DNA of 42,182 nucleotides from Candidatus Rokuibacteriota bacterium (GTDB lineage Bacteria > Methylomirabilota > Methylomirabilia > Rokubacteriales > CSP1-6), in assembly GCA_005887895.1 (NCBI GenBank), contig VBPC01000300.1, positions 1-42,182 on the forward strand, written 5' to 3'. Made by a program: the position numbers and the translations under genes. Positions 1 to 7,251 of the stretch are shown here, one piece after another; the stretch's first letter is position 1; each line of letters begins with the position of its first letter. The notes under the pieces are model-generated. The model saw nothing but the letters and a program-made list of their open reading frames with translations. It was not told the origin of the DNA and did no database searches.

Positions 1-150
1 TGGCCCCCAAGCCCCCCACACGTTCGCAGCGCCCCGGCGGAGCCGTGGCGGTGCTCTGGAGTGGTTAACGTCGTGCGGGGCCCCGACATGGCCCCCAAAC
101 CCCCAAACGCTCGCCGCGCCCCGGCGAAGCCGTGGCGCTCCTCGATCACC
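1..150 (+). repeat. Interspersed two-hairpin repeat, two tandem copies
   Basis: Two head-to-tail copies of the GC-rich repeat found at four other places in the window. The first is cut by the window edge; the second starts near 88, giving a period of about 88 bases. Each copy reads TGGCCCCCAA, then a GTTCGCAGCGCC-like stretch, then the arm pair GCGCCCCGGC / GCCGTGGCGC, and the first copy goes on to GTTAAC and GGGGCCCCGA. Both parts fold: G-rich and C-rich blocks pair across the copy boundary, and the second arm pair forms a stem with one mismatch. The second copy is truncated after the GCGCTCCTC box. It abuts a broken lipid kinase gene. Confidence 0.8.
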
Positions 151-182
151 CGCGCAGTATCTCACCGTCGCGGAGGCGGGGG

Positions 183-538
183 ATGATTCTCGTCGCGGCG
201 AATCCGTATCGGGGCGCGACGCGGCCACGCGAGCGGGTGCAGGCGCTGGCGGCGGCGCTCGCCGGCGTCCGCTGCGTCGTCGCCGCCGGGCGACGACACC
301 ACCGCCGCGGTGATCAACGAGCTGGCGGCCGACGTCCCGCTGGCCGTTCTCCCGCTCGGCACGAGAACGTGTTCGCCCGCGCACTCGCGCTGCCCGACGA
401 TCCGATCGGCCTGGCCCGCGTGATCGCTGCCGGCCGCACGCGGCGCCTCGACCTCGGCAGCTCGACGGCGATCCGTGGGGCTTCACGCCGGTCACCGTCG
501 AGGCGCGGCCGGCTGCGCGCACGGTCGTGATGGTATGA
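183..538 (+). pseudogene. Diacylglycerol/lipid kinase (DagK/YegS family), degraded
   Basis: No single frame is intact, but joined frames give a recognisable lipid kinase. Frame from 183: ILVAANPYRG, the usual N-terminal strand. Frame from 289: GDDTTAAVINELAADVP then LPLG. Back in the first frame from 363: ENVFARALALPDDP and RRLDLG, completing the LPLGTENxFA nucleotide-binding motif; one G appears lost at about 362. After RRLDLG the next family-like sequence is DGDPWGFTPVTVEARP, in a third frame from 464 to the stop at 536-538, which matches the extreme C-terminal strand of such kinases. The whole central and C-terminal domain, probably more than 150 residues, is therefore missing. Intact members phosphorylate diacylglycerol or related lipids at the membrane. 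Clearly non-functional. Confidence 0.75.
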
Positions 539-549
539 TTCGAGAACCG

Positions 550-1593
550 ATGGACGCGCTCGTCACGCGCGACGCCAGCCTTCCCGCCGCCTACTCCGAC
601 GCGCTCGACACGCTGGCGCTGGCCCCGCTGTGGACGGCGCTGCACACGCTGCTGCCGAACGAGCGGACGACACCGGCCGTGCCCCACGTGTGGCGCTGGC
701 GCGACGTGCGCCCGCGGGTACTGGAAGCGGCCCGGCTGGTGCCGATGGAGCAGGCCGAGCGGCGCGTGCTCGTGCTGCGCAATCCGGGGCTCGGCGGCGC
801 CTACGCGATCACCTCGTCGCTCTTCGCGGGCCTGCAGGTCATCCTGCCCGGCGAGGCGGCGCCCAGCCACCATCACACGCCGGCCGCGCTGCGGCTGATC
901 GTCGAGGGCCACGGGGCCTACACGACAGTGGAAGGCGTGAAGTGCGCGATGGAGCCCGGCGACCTGATCATCACGCCGCCGATGCGCTGGCACGATCATG
1001 GCCACGAGGGCAGCGAGCCCGTCGTCTGGCTCGACGGCCTCGACATCCCGCTCGTGCGTCACTTCGACGCCGCGTGGGCCTCGAAGATGCGACCCGCCCA
1101 GCCACCGGCGACCGCGACCGATCCCTCGCAGGACGAGCTGACGGCGTCCGGCCTCGTGCCGCGGCAGTCACGCTATCCGCGGACCGGGTTTCCGCAGGTG
1201 CGCTGGCCGTGGACGACGGTGCGGGCGGCGCTCGAGCGGCTGGCGGCCACCACGCCGGCCGGGCAGGCGGTGACGCTGCGCTATGTCGATCCGACGACGG
1301 GCGCGGCGCCGATGCCCACGATGGGCGCCGAGGCCCACTGGCTGCGGCCCGGCGAACGCACCCCGGCCGCGCGCCGCACGTCGAGCGAGATCTTCCACGT
1401 GATCGAGGGCCGCGGCCGCAGCCGGGTCGGTGACAGTGCGCTCGACTGGGAGAAGGGCGACACGTTCGTCGCCCCGCCCTGGCACTGGATCGCCCACGAG
1501 GCGCACGAGGCGCCGGCGGCGCTCTTCTCGTTCACCGACGAGCCCGCGCTGCGCGCGCTCGGCCTCTACCAGGAGGAGGCGGCCTCCTCCTGA
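550..1593 (+). CDS. Gentisate 1,2-dioxygenase-like bicupin
   Basis: 347 residues from ATG 550; an in-frame ATG at 535 would add five residues. The order LAPLWTALH, VPHVWRWRDVRP and a first cupin with HHH at about residues 107-109, LIVEGHGAY, PGDLIITPP and RWHDHGH at about 146-152 is that of gentisate 1,2-dioxygenases and related ring-cleaving cupins. A second cupin follows (SSEIFHVIEGRG, KGDTFVAPPWH). Family members use Fe(II) to open gentisate, 1-hydroxy-2-naphthoate or salicylate. The substrate here is not determined. There is no good Shine-Dalgarno, but TATGAT lies at 534-539. The nitroreductase follows within 27 bases, so the two are probably co-transcribed. Confidence 0.8.
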   Translation: MDALVTRDASLPAAYSDALDTLALAPLWTALHTLLPNERTTPAVPHVWRWRDVRPRVLEAARLVPMEQAERRVLVLRNPGLGGAYAITSSLFAGLQVILPGEAAPSHHHTPAALRLIVEGHGAYTTVEGVKCAMEPGDLIITPPMRWHDHGHEGSEPVVWLDGLDIPLVRHFDAAWASKMRPAQPPATATDPSQDELTASGLVPRQSRYPRTGFPQVRWPWTTVRAALERLAATTPAGQAVTLRYVDPTTGAAPMPTMGAEAHWLRPGERTPAARRTSSEIFHVIEGRGRSRVGDSALDWEKGDTFVAPPWHWIAHEAHEAPAALFSFTDEPALRALGLYQEEAASS

Positions 1594-1619
1594 GCGCGTC
1601 CGCCCGCTACGAGGCGCTG

Positions 1620-2318
1620 ATGGACGTCGTCCGCCACCGGATGACCAATCGCGCCTTCGCGCCCTGCGACGTTTCCCGCGAGCACTTCGAGCAGATCCTG
1701 GAGGCCGCGCGCCACGCGCCCTCCGGCGCCAACAGCCAGCCGTGGCATTACATCGTGGTGACCGATCCCGCCGTCAAGCAGACCATCGGCCAGTGCTTCG
1801 TCGACGAGCAGCAGCACCGCGCGAAGCTGCGCATGGGCTTTCCGACGCCGAACTACCACGGCGTCAAGACGGCGCCGGGCCTGATCGTGATCGTGGCCGA
1901 CTTCCGCTTCGTGCGAGCCTTTCCGGTCCTCAACGACGGCTCCGAGGTCGACCGGCTCTACCGCCAGAACGCCGAGCGGATCCTGCTGCAGTCGGTCGCC
2001 GCGTCCACGATGTGCGCCCACCTGGCCGCCGCCGCGCTGGGCTACGCCGTCTGGTGGATCACCGCCATCGGTCAGGAGGACATCCAGAAGAAGCTCAAGC
2101 CGCTCCTCGGCGTGCCCGACGCGCTGGCCATCATCGACGTGATGTGCTTCGGCCCACCCGCCAAGCCCTCCTACAAGCGCTGGAAGAAGACGCTCGCCCA
2201 GATCGTCTCCTGGGGCCGCTTCGATCCCGCCAACTTCATGACCGACGCCCAGATCGACGAGTGGATCCGCACCCAACGCCACAAGGTCATGTACCGGGAC
2301 GAGTCGAAGATCGACTGA
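1620..2318 (+). CDS. Nitroreductase family FMN oxidoreductase
   Basis: 232 residues from ATG 1620. The N-terminal MTNRAF-type helix, the ARHAPSGANSQPWHYIVV motif (FMN binding) and the C-terminal GYAVWWITA region (usual GxGxxW position) identify an oxygen-insensitive nitroreductase-type flavoprotein that reduces nitro groups, quinones or enones with NAD(P)H. The true start may be CTG at 1590: it overlaps the stop of the preceding cupin (CTGA), an AGGAGGAGG Shine-Dalgarno at 1571-1579 precedes it, and the added residues (ending RYEALMDVV) resemble the family N-terminus. A weaker GAGG at 1610-1613 serves ATG 1620. It probably shares a transcript with the upstream dioxygenase-like gene. Confidence 0.85.
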   Translation: MDVVRHRMTNRAFAPCDVSREHFEQILEAARHAPSGANSQPWHYIVVTDPAVKQTIGQCFVDEQQHRAKLRMGFPTPNYHGVKTAPGLIVIVADFRFVRAFPVLNDGSEVDRLYRQNAERILLQSVAASTMCAHLAAAALGYAVWWITAIGQEDIQKKLKPLLGVPDALAIIDVMCFGPPAKPSYKRWKKTLAQIVSWGRFDPANFMTDAQIDEWIRTQRHKVMYRDESKID

Positions 2319-2370
2319 TGCTCGGATATGGGCCTTCGAGAATGGCCATCAGCCGTGGCCGAGGCGATCC

Positions 2371-2440
2371 GGCTTGGTGTCTGTCGTGTTACCTATGTTG
2401 GCGGACGCACCTAACTGAGACAGCCCGATAACCTTTCTCG
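2371..2440. mobile_element. Possible insertion-sequence end remnant
   Basis: This gap between convergent genes holds a patch noticeably richer in A and T than its surroundings, with GTGTTACCTATGT at 2386-2398 and ACCTAACTGAGACAG at 2410-2424. The first string looks like the start region of integrase-type (IS481/IS21-like) insertion sequences as I remember them. No transposase fragment or clear inverted-repeat pair is visible, so this is at most a scar. The rest of 2319-2452 shows nothing I can name. Confidence 0.2.
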
Positions 2441-2452
2441 CGGCGGCGGCGA

Positions 2453-2923
2453 TCATCGTCCCGCTGCCCGGGGCTCCACCGCTCGCCACGCGAGCACGCG
2501 GTCCGGCGTGAGCGCGATCACCGCGCCCTGCGTGCGGTCGAGCGAGAGCGCGCGATACTGCGGATACTTCGCCACCAGCGCGTCGATCGCCCGCGTGAAC
2601 TCCGCCCCGCCAGCCAGCACCTCCGCGCGGCCTTCCACGATCAGCCAGCAGAGCTTCGACCAGTCCTCGTCCCACACGTCGACGACCAGCGAGACGTGGG
2701 GATTGGCGGCGATGTTCTTCAGGCGACGCAGCTCGCGCGTGCGCTTGGGCTTGGCGTCGACGGCCGAGTAGCAGCGGGCGCCGTCGAAGACGTAGCAGAC
2801 GGGGACGACCAGCGGGCGCCCGGCCGCGTCGGCGGTGGCCAGGCGGCCGACGCGAGCGTCACGCAGCAGCGCGAGCGCCCACGCCGGCGCCCGGCGGATT
2901 ACTTCTTGAGCAGCTTCGTCCAC
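2453..2923 (-). CDS. PPOX-class F420-dependent oxidoreductase (pyridoxamine-phosphate-oxidase fold)
   Basis: About 156 residues from GTG at 2923. The split-barrel hallmark RVGRLATADAAGRPLVVPV is followed by a strand ending CYSAVDAKPKR, then LKNIAANPHVSLVVD and a C-terminal CWLIVEGRAEVL segment, typical of small F420- or FMN-binding PPOX proteins (TIGR03668-like). These reduce varied substrates or act in F420 redox chemistry. GTG 2923 overlaps the end of the upstream LLM gene by 25 bases. The alternative is ATC at 2899, which overlaps the upstream stop as TAATC, exactly where a TAATG coupling would be. Co-location with an LLM-class enzyme supports an F420-linked role. Confidence 0.75.
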   Translation of the reverse strand: MDEAAQEVIRRAPAWALALLRDARVGRLATADAAGRPLVVPVCYVFDGARCYSAVDAKPKRTRELRRLKNIAANPHVSLVVDVWDEDWSKLCWLIVEGRAEVLAGGAEFTRAIDALVAKYPQYRALSLDRTQGAVIALTPDRVLAWRAVEPRAAGR

Positions 2924-3738
2924 TGATCGAGGAGCGGCAGGACCTTGTCGCGGCCTTCGGGCGGCAGCCTCAAGATCGCGCGGGTGACGCCGGCGGCGGC
3001 CCACGTGTCGAGCGTGGCGGCGTCCGGCGCGGCCCCGAAGACCGACGTGGAGATCGTCTTCATGTCGCGACCGGCCTTGGCCGCACGCTCCTTGAGCTCG
3101 GCCAGGCCCGTCAGCACGCGGTCGGCGTTCCGGCCGCGCGGGAACCAGCCGTCGCAGAAATCGACCACGCGCTGCAGCGTGTAGCCGCTCTCGCCGCCGA
3201 GCAGCACCGGCGGGTGCGGCTTCTGGACGGGCTTGGGCCACGACCAGCTCGGGGAGAAGTCGACGAAGTCGCCGTGGTACTCGGCCACGTCCTTCGTCCA
3301 CAGCTCCTTCATCGCCAGCACCTGCTCGCGCAGCCGCTGGAAGCGCGACTTGAAGATCGTGCCGTGGTGCTCCATCTCCTCGGCGTTCCAGCCGCCGCCG
3401 ATGCCGAGCTCGAAGCGGCCGTTGGAGAGCAGGTCGAGGCTGGCCACGGCCTTGGCGGTGGTGATCGTGTCGCGCTCGATGATCAGGCAGATGCCGGTGC
3501 CGACGCGCAGCCTCTTGGTCACCGCGGCGGCCGCCATCAGCGCGACGAACGGATCCAGCGTGTGCTTGTACTCCTCGGGCAGTGGCTGGCCGCCGGCGAA
3601 CGGGCTGCGCCGGCTGGTGGGAATGTGGGTGTGCTCGGGCACCCACAGCGACTCGAAGCCGCGCTGCTCGACCTCGCGGGCCAGCTCGTCGATGCGGATC
3701 GCGTACTCGGTGGCGAAGATGCAGACGCCGATGTGCAT
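2899..3738 (-). CDS. LLM-class F420-dependent oxidoreductase
   Basis: 279 residues from ATG 3738, with GAGGAG about seven bases upstream. The luciferase-like TIM barrel is evident: MHIGVCIFATEYAI at the N-terminus, GFESLWVPEHTHIP, RLRVGTGICLI, LSNGRFELGIGGGWN, then HPPVLLGGESGYTLQR and a C-terminal AGVTRAILRLPP. This order matches the TIGR03619-type F420 subfamily. Such enzymes use reduced F420 or FMN for hydride transfer or monooxygenation. It follows the SnoaL-like gene across a 38-base gap that contains the interspersed repeat, and its stop overlaps the PPOX gene. The substrate cannot be told. Confidence 0.85.
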   Translation of the reverse strand: MHIGVCIFATEYAIRIDELAREVEQRGFESLWVPEHTHIPTSRRSPFAGGQPLPEEYKHTLDPFVALMAAAAVTKRLRVGTGICLIIERDTITTAKAVASLDLLSNGRFELGIGGGWNAEEMEHHGTIFKSRFQRLREQVLAMKELWTKDVAEYHGDFVDFSPSWSWPKPVQKPHPPVLLGGESGYTLQRVVDFCDGWFPRGRNADRVLTGLAELKERAAKAGRDMKTISTSVFGAAPDAATLDTWAAAGVTRAILRLPPEGRDKVLPLLDQWTKLLKK

Positions 3739-3761
3739 GACCGTCTCCTCAGGGCGTATCG

Positions 3762-3839
3762 GGTTAACGAGGAGCGTCACGGCTTCGCCGGGGCGCTCCG
3801 AGCGTCGGGGGGTTTGGGGGCCATGTCGGGGCCCCCAGG
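3762..3839 (-). repeat. Interspersed two-hairpin repeat, single copy (reverse orientation)
   Basis: Reading on the minus strand, the copy begins GGGGGCCCCGACATGGCCCCC (split here as hairpin arms around GACAT), passes the GCGCCCCGGC / GCCGTGACGC arm pair and ends GCTCCTCGTTAAC, a shortened version of the 3' part of the longer units. It lies between two genes of the same direction and runs into the coding region of the SnoaL-like gene, whose last 19 codons are inside it. Confidence 0.8.
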
Positions 3840-4229
3840 GAAGAGAGAAAAGTGGGTGTGGGTGGCCAGCCAGCGGCCGTCGCGGCGGACGAAGGCGACG
3901 GTGAGCCGGCCGGGGCGGTGGAACGTCGAGCCGTCGGGTCGCGTGCCGCGCGAGTCCCACGTGGTGGCCGCCCAGCCGTGATCGCCGGCGATGGCGCCGC
4001 GGGCCTGGTCGGCGTGCACGGTGAAGTCGCGGATGTTGCCCCAGACCTTGTGCCACTGGGCGTCCATGACGGCGTCGATGCCCTCGACCATCGGCGCCAC
4101 CGTGCCGAAGGCGACGATCTCGGAGGCGCACATCGTGCGGCCGCCCTCGAAGTCCACCGCGCGGACGCGCGCCTGCCACTCGCGGAGCCAGGCGCGCAAC
4201 GGGGCGATCGCGTCGAGGTCGGCGGCCAT
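3777..4229 (-). CDS. SnoaL/NTF2-like protein with repeat-derived C-terminal tail
   Basis: 150 residues from ATG 4229. The pattern ALRAWLREWQARVRAVDF, then GTVAPMVEGIDAV, then TTWDSRGTRPDGS and a final RRDGRWLATHTHFSLFPG is that of the nuclear-transport-factor-2 (SnoaL-like) cone fold, used by small hydrolases, isomerases and accessory proteins. The fold ends at HFSLFPG. The remaining 19 residues (GGPDMAPKPP onward) are translated from the interspersed repeat, so the original stop has been lost or replaced. Function unknown. It is the last gene of the cupin-LigA-LigB-formamidase operon, nine bases after the formamidase stop. Confidence 0.75.
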   Translation of the reverse strand: MAADLDAIAPLRAWLREWQARVRAVDFEGGRTMCASEIVAFGTVAPMVEGIDAVMDAQWHKVWGNIRDFTVHADQARGAIAGDHGWAATTWDSRGTRPDGSTFHRPGRLTVAFVRRDGRWLATHTHFSLFPGGPDMAPKPPDARSAPAKP

Positions 4230-4237
4230 GGCGGCGC

Positions 4238-5179
4238 TCAGGTGAAGATCGACTCGGGCAGGAACGCGGACACGATCCAGTTTGGCGCGTCGACGATCTC
4301 GCTGATCTTGAGGTCGACGGCCACCGAGCAGACGACGTAGGCCTGCTCCCGGCTCAGCCCGCGCGTCTCGACCAGGTGGTCGATCATGTAGCGCACGGCC
4401 TGCTGGGAGGCCGCGAACAGGTCGGGGCCGTGCGCGGTCGTCGCGTAGTGCGGACCCCGGTTCGTCGCGTGCGAGGGCGGCGTCGGCGTGCGCAGCCGGG
4501 GCTCGGCCAGCCGCCGCCCCGGCTCGAGCCCGAAGCGGAGCGTGACGCGGCCCATCATCTCCACCGCGGTGACGCACACCTCGCCGTCGCCCTGGGCGGC
4601 GTGCGCGTCGCCCACGCTGAACAGCGCGTCCTCCACCAGCACCGGCAGCCACAGCGTGGCCCCGGCGACGAGCTGCTTGATGTCCATGTTGCCGCCGGCG
4701 CGCCGCGGCGGCATGGTGCTGTGAGCGCCGGGCTCGTCGAGGGCGACGCCGAGGACGCCCGGAAACGGGGCCAGCGGCACCGCCACGCGGCTGCCCATGC
4801 GCGCGTGGCGCTTGTCGCTCAGGTCCCAGACGTGGAGGAACGGCTTGGCGAAATCGGCCTCCGGCAGCAGGCCGCGGCCGGGCCGGATCGCCGTCCACCC
4901 CCAGTCGAGCGCCGGCTGCACGTCGAGGATCTCGACGACGAGCGTATCGCCCGGATGGGTGCCGCGCACGGCGACCGGGCCGGTGAGCGGATGCCCGCGG
5001 AACGGCCCGCGCCGCAGCACGTCCTCGTGCGTCGAGTCCTTCGTGTAGTACAGGTTGGCGGCGTCGCGGGTGTCGAAGACGACGGTGTCGCCGGGATCGA
5101 CCGTCAGGCGCGGGGGCAGCGCGTTGTTCCACTCCTGGTGGATCTGGTCGTGGCCGAGGTGGTGCGTCGCGCCGCTCAT
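4238..5179 (-). CDS. Acetamidase/formamidase family amide hydrolase
   Basis: 313 residues from ATG 5179, whose ATGA overlaps the stop of the LigB-like gene, so translation is probably coupled. PRLTVDPGDTVVFDTRDA, the GPVAVRGTHPGDTLVVEILD motif, HVWDL, FPGVLGVA and the GGNMDIKQL motif are the conserved blocks of FmdA_AmdA enzymes, which hydrolyse formamide, acetamide or larger amides to the acid and ammonia. Length fits the family. Its place directly after a ring-cleaving dioxygenase suggests it removes formamide or another amide released after cleavage of a nitrogen-containing compound; that is an inference from context. Confidence 0.88.
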   Translation of the reverse strand: MSGATHHLGHDQIHQEWNNALPPRLTVDPGDTVVFDTRDAANLYYTKDSTHEDVLRRGPFRGHPLTGPVAVRGTHPGDTLVVEILDVQPALDWGWTAIRPGRGLLPEADFAKPFLHVWDLSDKRHARMGSRVAVPLAPFPGVLGVALDEPGAHSTMPPRRAGGNMDIKQLVAGATLWLPVLVEDALFSVGDAHAAQGDGEVCVTAVEMMGRVTLRFGLEPGRRLAEPRLRTPTPPSHATNRGPHYATTAHGPDLFAASQQAVRYMIDHLVETRGLSREQAYVVCSVAVDLKISEIVDAPNWIVSAFLPESIFT

Positions 5180-6015
5180 GCCAGCTCGTTCCACACGACC
5201 ATGCCGGTGCCCGAGCGCCAGGCGATGGCCGGCATGTAGGCGAGGACGTCAGCCGGGCCGCGCGTGCACGCGAGCGCGACGATCCACGCCAGCAACTCCG
5301 CGGTGCCGCCCGAGCCCGCCGCCTCCATGCGCTCCAGCGTGCACTCGGCCAGCAGCGCCTCGTGATCGCCGCGCTTGAGGAGATCGAGGAACCAGCGGTC
5401 GAACTCCTCGTCGACCCAGAAGTAGCGCGGACCACCGGGCTCGTGCGAGAGGCCGCCGGTGGCGACGACGGCGATGCGCTCGGGTCCCGGCCACGCGTTG
5501 AGGATGTCGCGCATGGCGCGGCCGACCTCGTAGGCGCGGGCCGGCGTCGGGATCGGCGGCACCGTGCAGTTCATCGTGATCGGGATCAGCCGGAAGCGCG
5601 CGTCGGGGTTCAGGTAGTGCGTCGGCACCGAGATGCCGTCGTCGAACTGCATCTCGCCCAGCCAGGCCAGCGCGAGCCGGCGCCGGGCACCCTCGTTGAC
5701 GATGAAGCGCGCCAGCGCCGAGTGGCCGGGCACACGATATTTCTCCATGCCGAGCCACTCGTCGAACCAGTCGGCGGGCCCGACGTGCTCGTCGGCGATG
5801 CCGACCGTGTACTCCGGCACGTTGTTGATCGGCCAGTTCAGGAGGTGGTCGTTGCTGAACATCACGAGGACGTCGGGGCGGGCGGCCTCCAGCCGCCGGC
5901 GCATCTCGGCCGTGGCCCGCCGCGCCTGCTGCTGGTAGTCCTCGGAGGCGCGCGTGAACCACCCGGTGAGGCCGGGGGAGTGGGTCATGGCCATCGCCGC
6001 CACGAGCTCAGCCAC
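5176..6015 (-). CDS. Extradiol ring-cleavage dioxygenase, LigB/DODA type (catalytic subunit)
   Basis: 279 residues from GTG 6015, chosen because it restores the family N-terminus xAELVAAMAMTHSPG with the metal ligand His12; the start overlaps the LigA-like stop by eight bases. Further family blocks are VMFSNDHLLNW (His57, second iron ligand), VPTHYLNP, IPITMNCTVPPIP, VATGGLSHEPGG and a late AGSGGTAELLAW, whose Glu is the likely third ligand. This is the PCA 4,5-dioxygenase beta-subunit class, which opens catechol-type rings with Fe(II) and O2. Paired with the LigA-like protein it should form an alpha/beta dioxygenase. The exact substrate is open; 2-aminophenol and dihydroxy-N-heterocycles are alternatives to protocatechuate. 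Confidence 0.85.
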   Translation of the reverse strand: MAELVAAMAMTHSPGLTGWFTRASEDYQQQARRATAEMRRRLEAARPDVLVMFSNDHLLNWPINNVPEYTVGIADEHVGPADWFDEWLGMEKYRVPGHSALARFIVNEGARRRLALAWLGEMQFDDGISVPTHYLNPDARFRLIPITMNCTVPPIPTPARAYEVGRAMRDILNAWPGPERIAVVATGGLSHEPGGPRYFWVDEEFDRWFLDLLKRGDHEALLAECTLERMEAAGSGGTAELLAWIVALACTRGPADVLAYMPAIAWRSGTGMVVWNELA

Positions 6016-6355
6016 GGCGTCGCTCCAGGCGGGCCTGCAGCTCCAGCGCCTGCGTCGTCTCCGCCGGGAACGCGCGCCTGTAGCACTCGAGCGTCTCGCT
6101 GGAGTTGCTGTTCTGCGCGTTGCCGAAGAACAGGCGCAGGATCTGCGGCACATAATATTGATGCACGCCCAGGTCCATCAGGCGCCGGGGGTCCTTGTCG
6201 CGGATGGCCTCGTACTCGGCCCGGCTCAGCCCGAACTCCCGGGCCAGGCCCTCCAGATCGGTCCGCCAGCGCGCGCGGAGCGCGGCGTCCTTGCGCACGG
6301 CGTACATCATCGCGTTGGTCGGGAGCGTCTTGTCGCAGCGCTCGACGTTGCCCAT
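6008..6355 (-). CDS. LigA-like alpha subunit of extradiol dioxygenase
   Basis: 115 residues from ATG 6355, which shares one base with the cupin stop (TGATG). The helical small subunit pattern is visible: LREFGLS-type segment (LAREFGLSRAEYEAIRDKD), RRLMDLGVHQYYVPQILRLFFG. LigA proteins cap the active site of LigB and are required for its activity. They are not enzymes alone. Position directly before the LigB-like gene with overlapping ends supports a stoichiometric complex. Confidence 0.82.
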   Translation of the reverse strand: MGNVERCDKTLPTNAMMYAVRKDAALRARWRTDLEGLAREFGLSRAEYEAIRDKDPRRLMDLGVHQYYVPQILRLFFGNAQNSNSSETLECYRRAFPAETTQALELQARLERRRG

Positions 6356-6720
6356 CACTTGAGGACCTTCGGGTTGACCTTGAGGAACATGATCACGCAC
6401 CGCTCGCGGCCCAGGTTGCGGACGTCGTGCGGCACGTTGGCCGGGAACTTCACGATGGCGCCGGCCGGCACCACGACCTCCTCGCCGGCGATGTTCATGT
6501 TGGCGGCGCCCTCCAGGACGAAGATCGCCTCCTCCTCGCGGTGGTGGCTGTGCATGACGGTCGACTGCCCGGGCTCGTAGCAGGCGATCTCCGACCACAG
6601 CTGGTCGGTCTTGAAGAGCATCTTGCGCACGCGCTTGTCGCCGGCGAAGGCCTTGAGCGCGTGAAGGTCGAACACCTGCGCGACCCCGGTGGTGACGGCG
6701 ACCGCCGTCTCGTCGTCCAT
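6355..6720 (-). CDS. Small cupin-domain protein
   Basis: 121 residues from ATG 6720 with a GGGGAGG Shine-Dalgarno just upstream. One cupin barrel: GQSTVMHSHHREEEAIFVLEGAA carries the metal-binding HxHxxxxE pattern, followed by VPAGAIVKFPANVPHDV with the fourth ligand His. First gene of the operon with LigAB and the formamidase. Such single cupins act as small dioxygenases, isomerases or metabolite sensors; none can be preferred. A TACACT -10-like hexamer sits at 6746-6751 on the minus strand, leaving an ordinary leader. Confidence 0.8.
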   Translation of the reverse strand: MDDETAVAVTTGVAQVFDLHALKAFAGDKRVRKMLFKTDQLWSEIACYEPGQSTVMHSHHREEEAIFVLEGAANMNIAGEEVVVPAGAIVKFPANVPHDVRNLGRERCVIMFLKVNPKVLK

Positions 6721-6745
6721 GAGGCGCCTCCCCGAAAGTGCGCCT

Positions 6746-6751
6746 AGTGTA
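6746..6751 (-). promoter_or_regulatory. -10-like element before the cupin-LigAB operon
   Basis: TACACT on the minus strand, about 25 bases before the ATG and upstream of its GGGGAGG. No recognisable -35 sequence at the normal distance. The only promoter candidate I see for this operon. Confidence 0.3.
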
Positions 6752-6891
6752 ACTCCATCTCGACGCGGGCTCCGGGCTGGTCGATTTCGCCCCAGCGGCG
6801 ATTTCCCGGCCCGGTCAGAAAGCGGCCGCCGGCGGAGGCCACTGCTGGAAAGACCCCCGCTTTCCCGTGAAGTTAGCAGGCGTCGCCGACG

Positions 6892-7251
6892 ATGGTACTG
6901 GGTTTGCCTTTTCCCCCGGGCATGGTCGACACGATCATCCGGCTGACGGCCCTGGTAGTCCTCACGCTCGCGGCGCTCAACGCGCTGCAGGCGGGCACGG
7001 TCTTCGTCCGCCTGCTCCAGCGGCTGGCGCATCGGCGCGGCGGCCTCGCGCTCGTGCTGCCGACGTTCCGCTCGACGGACGACGTTCGCGACTGGCTGGA
7101 CGACTGGCGCGTCTTCCTGAACTCCGCCGACCCCGCGCTGATCGCGCTCCGTCACGACGCCCGCGTGGTGATCGGCCGCCACATCCACCTGGCGATCGTC
7201 TCCAACAGCTGGGCCCTCGCCCTCATCACGATCGCCCCACCCATCGCCTGA
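6892..7251 (+). CDS. Hypothetical single-pass membrane protein
   Basis: 119 residues from ATG 6892; ATG 6922 is an alternative start just before the membrane segment. A hydrophobic stretch at about residues 14-34 (IIRLTALVVLTLAALNALQAG) looks like one transmembrane helix, followed by a basic loop (RLAHRRGG) and a soluble domain with DDVRDWLDDWRVFL. I do not recognise a family. Nothing homologous is nearby, and there is no clear Shine-Dalgarno, so it could also be a chance open frame between two divergent units, although residue use looks protein-like. Confidence 0.45.
   Translation: MVLGLPFPPGMVDTIIRLTALVVLTLAALNALQAGTVFVRLLQRLAHRRGGLALVLPTFRSTDDVRDWLDDWRVFLNSADPALIALRHDARVVIGRHIHLAIVSNSWALALITIAPPIA

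Noticed and set aside
1620..2318. Nitroreductase as BluB (dimethylbenzimidazole synthase)
   Set aside because: The sequence fits the general nitroreductase pattern and no cobalamin gene is nearby.
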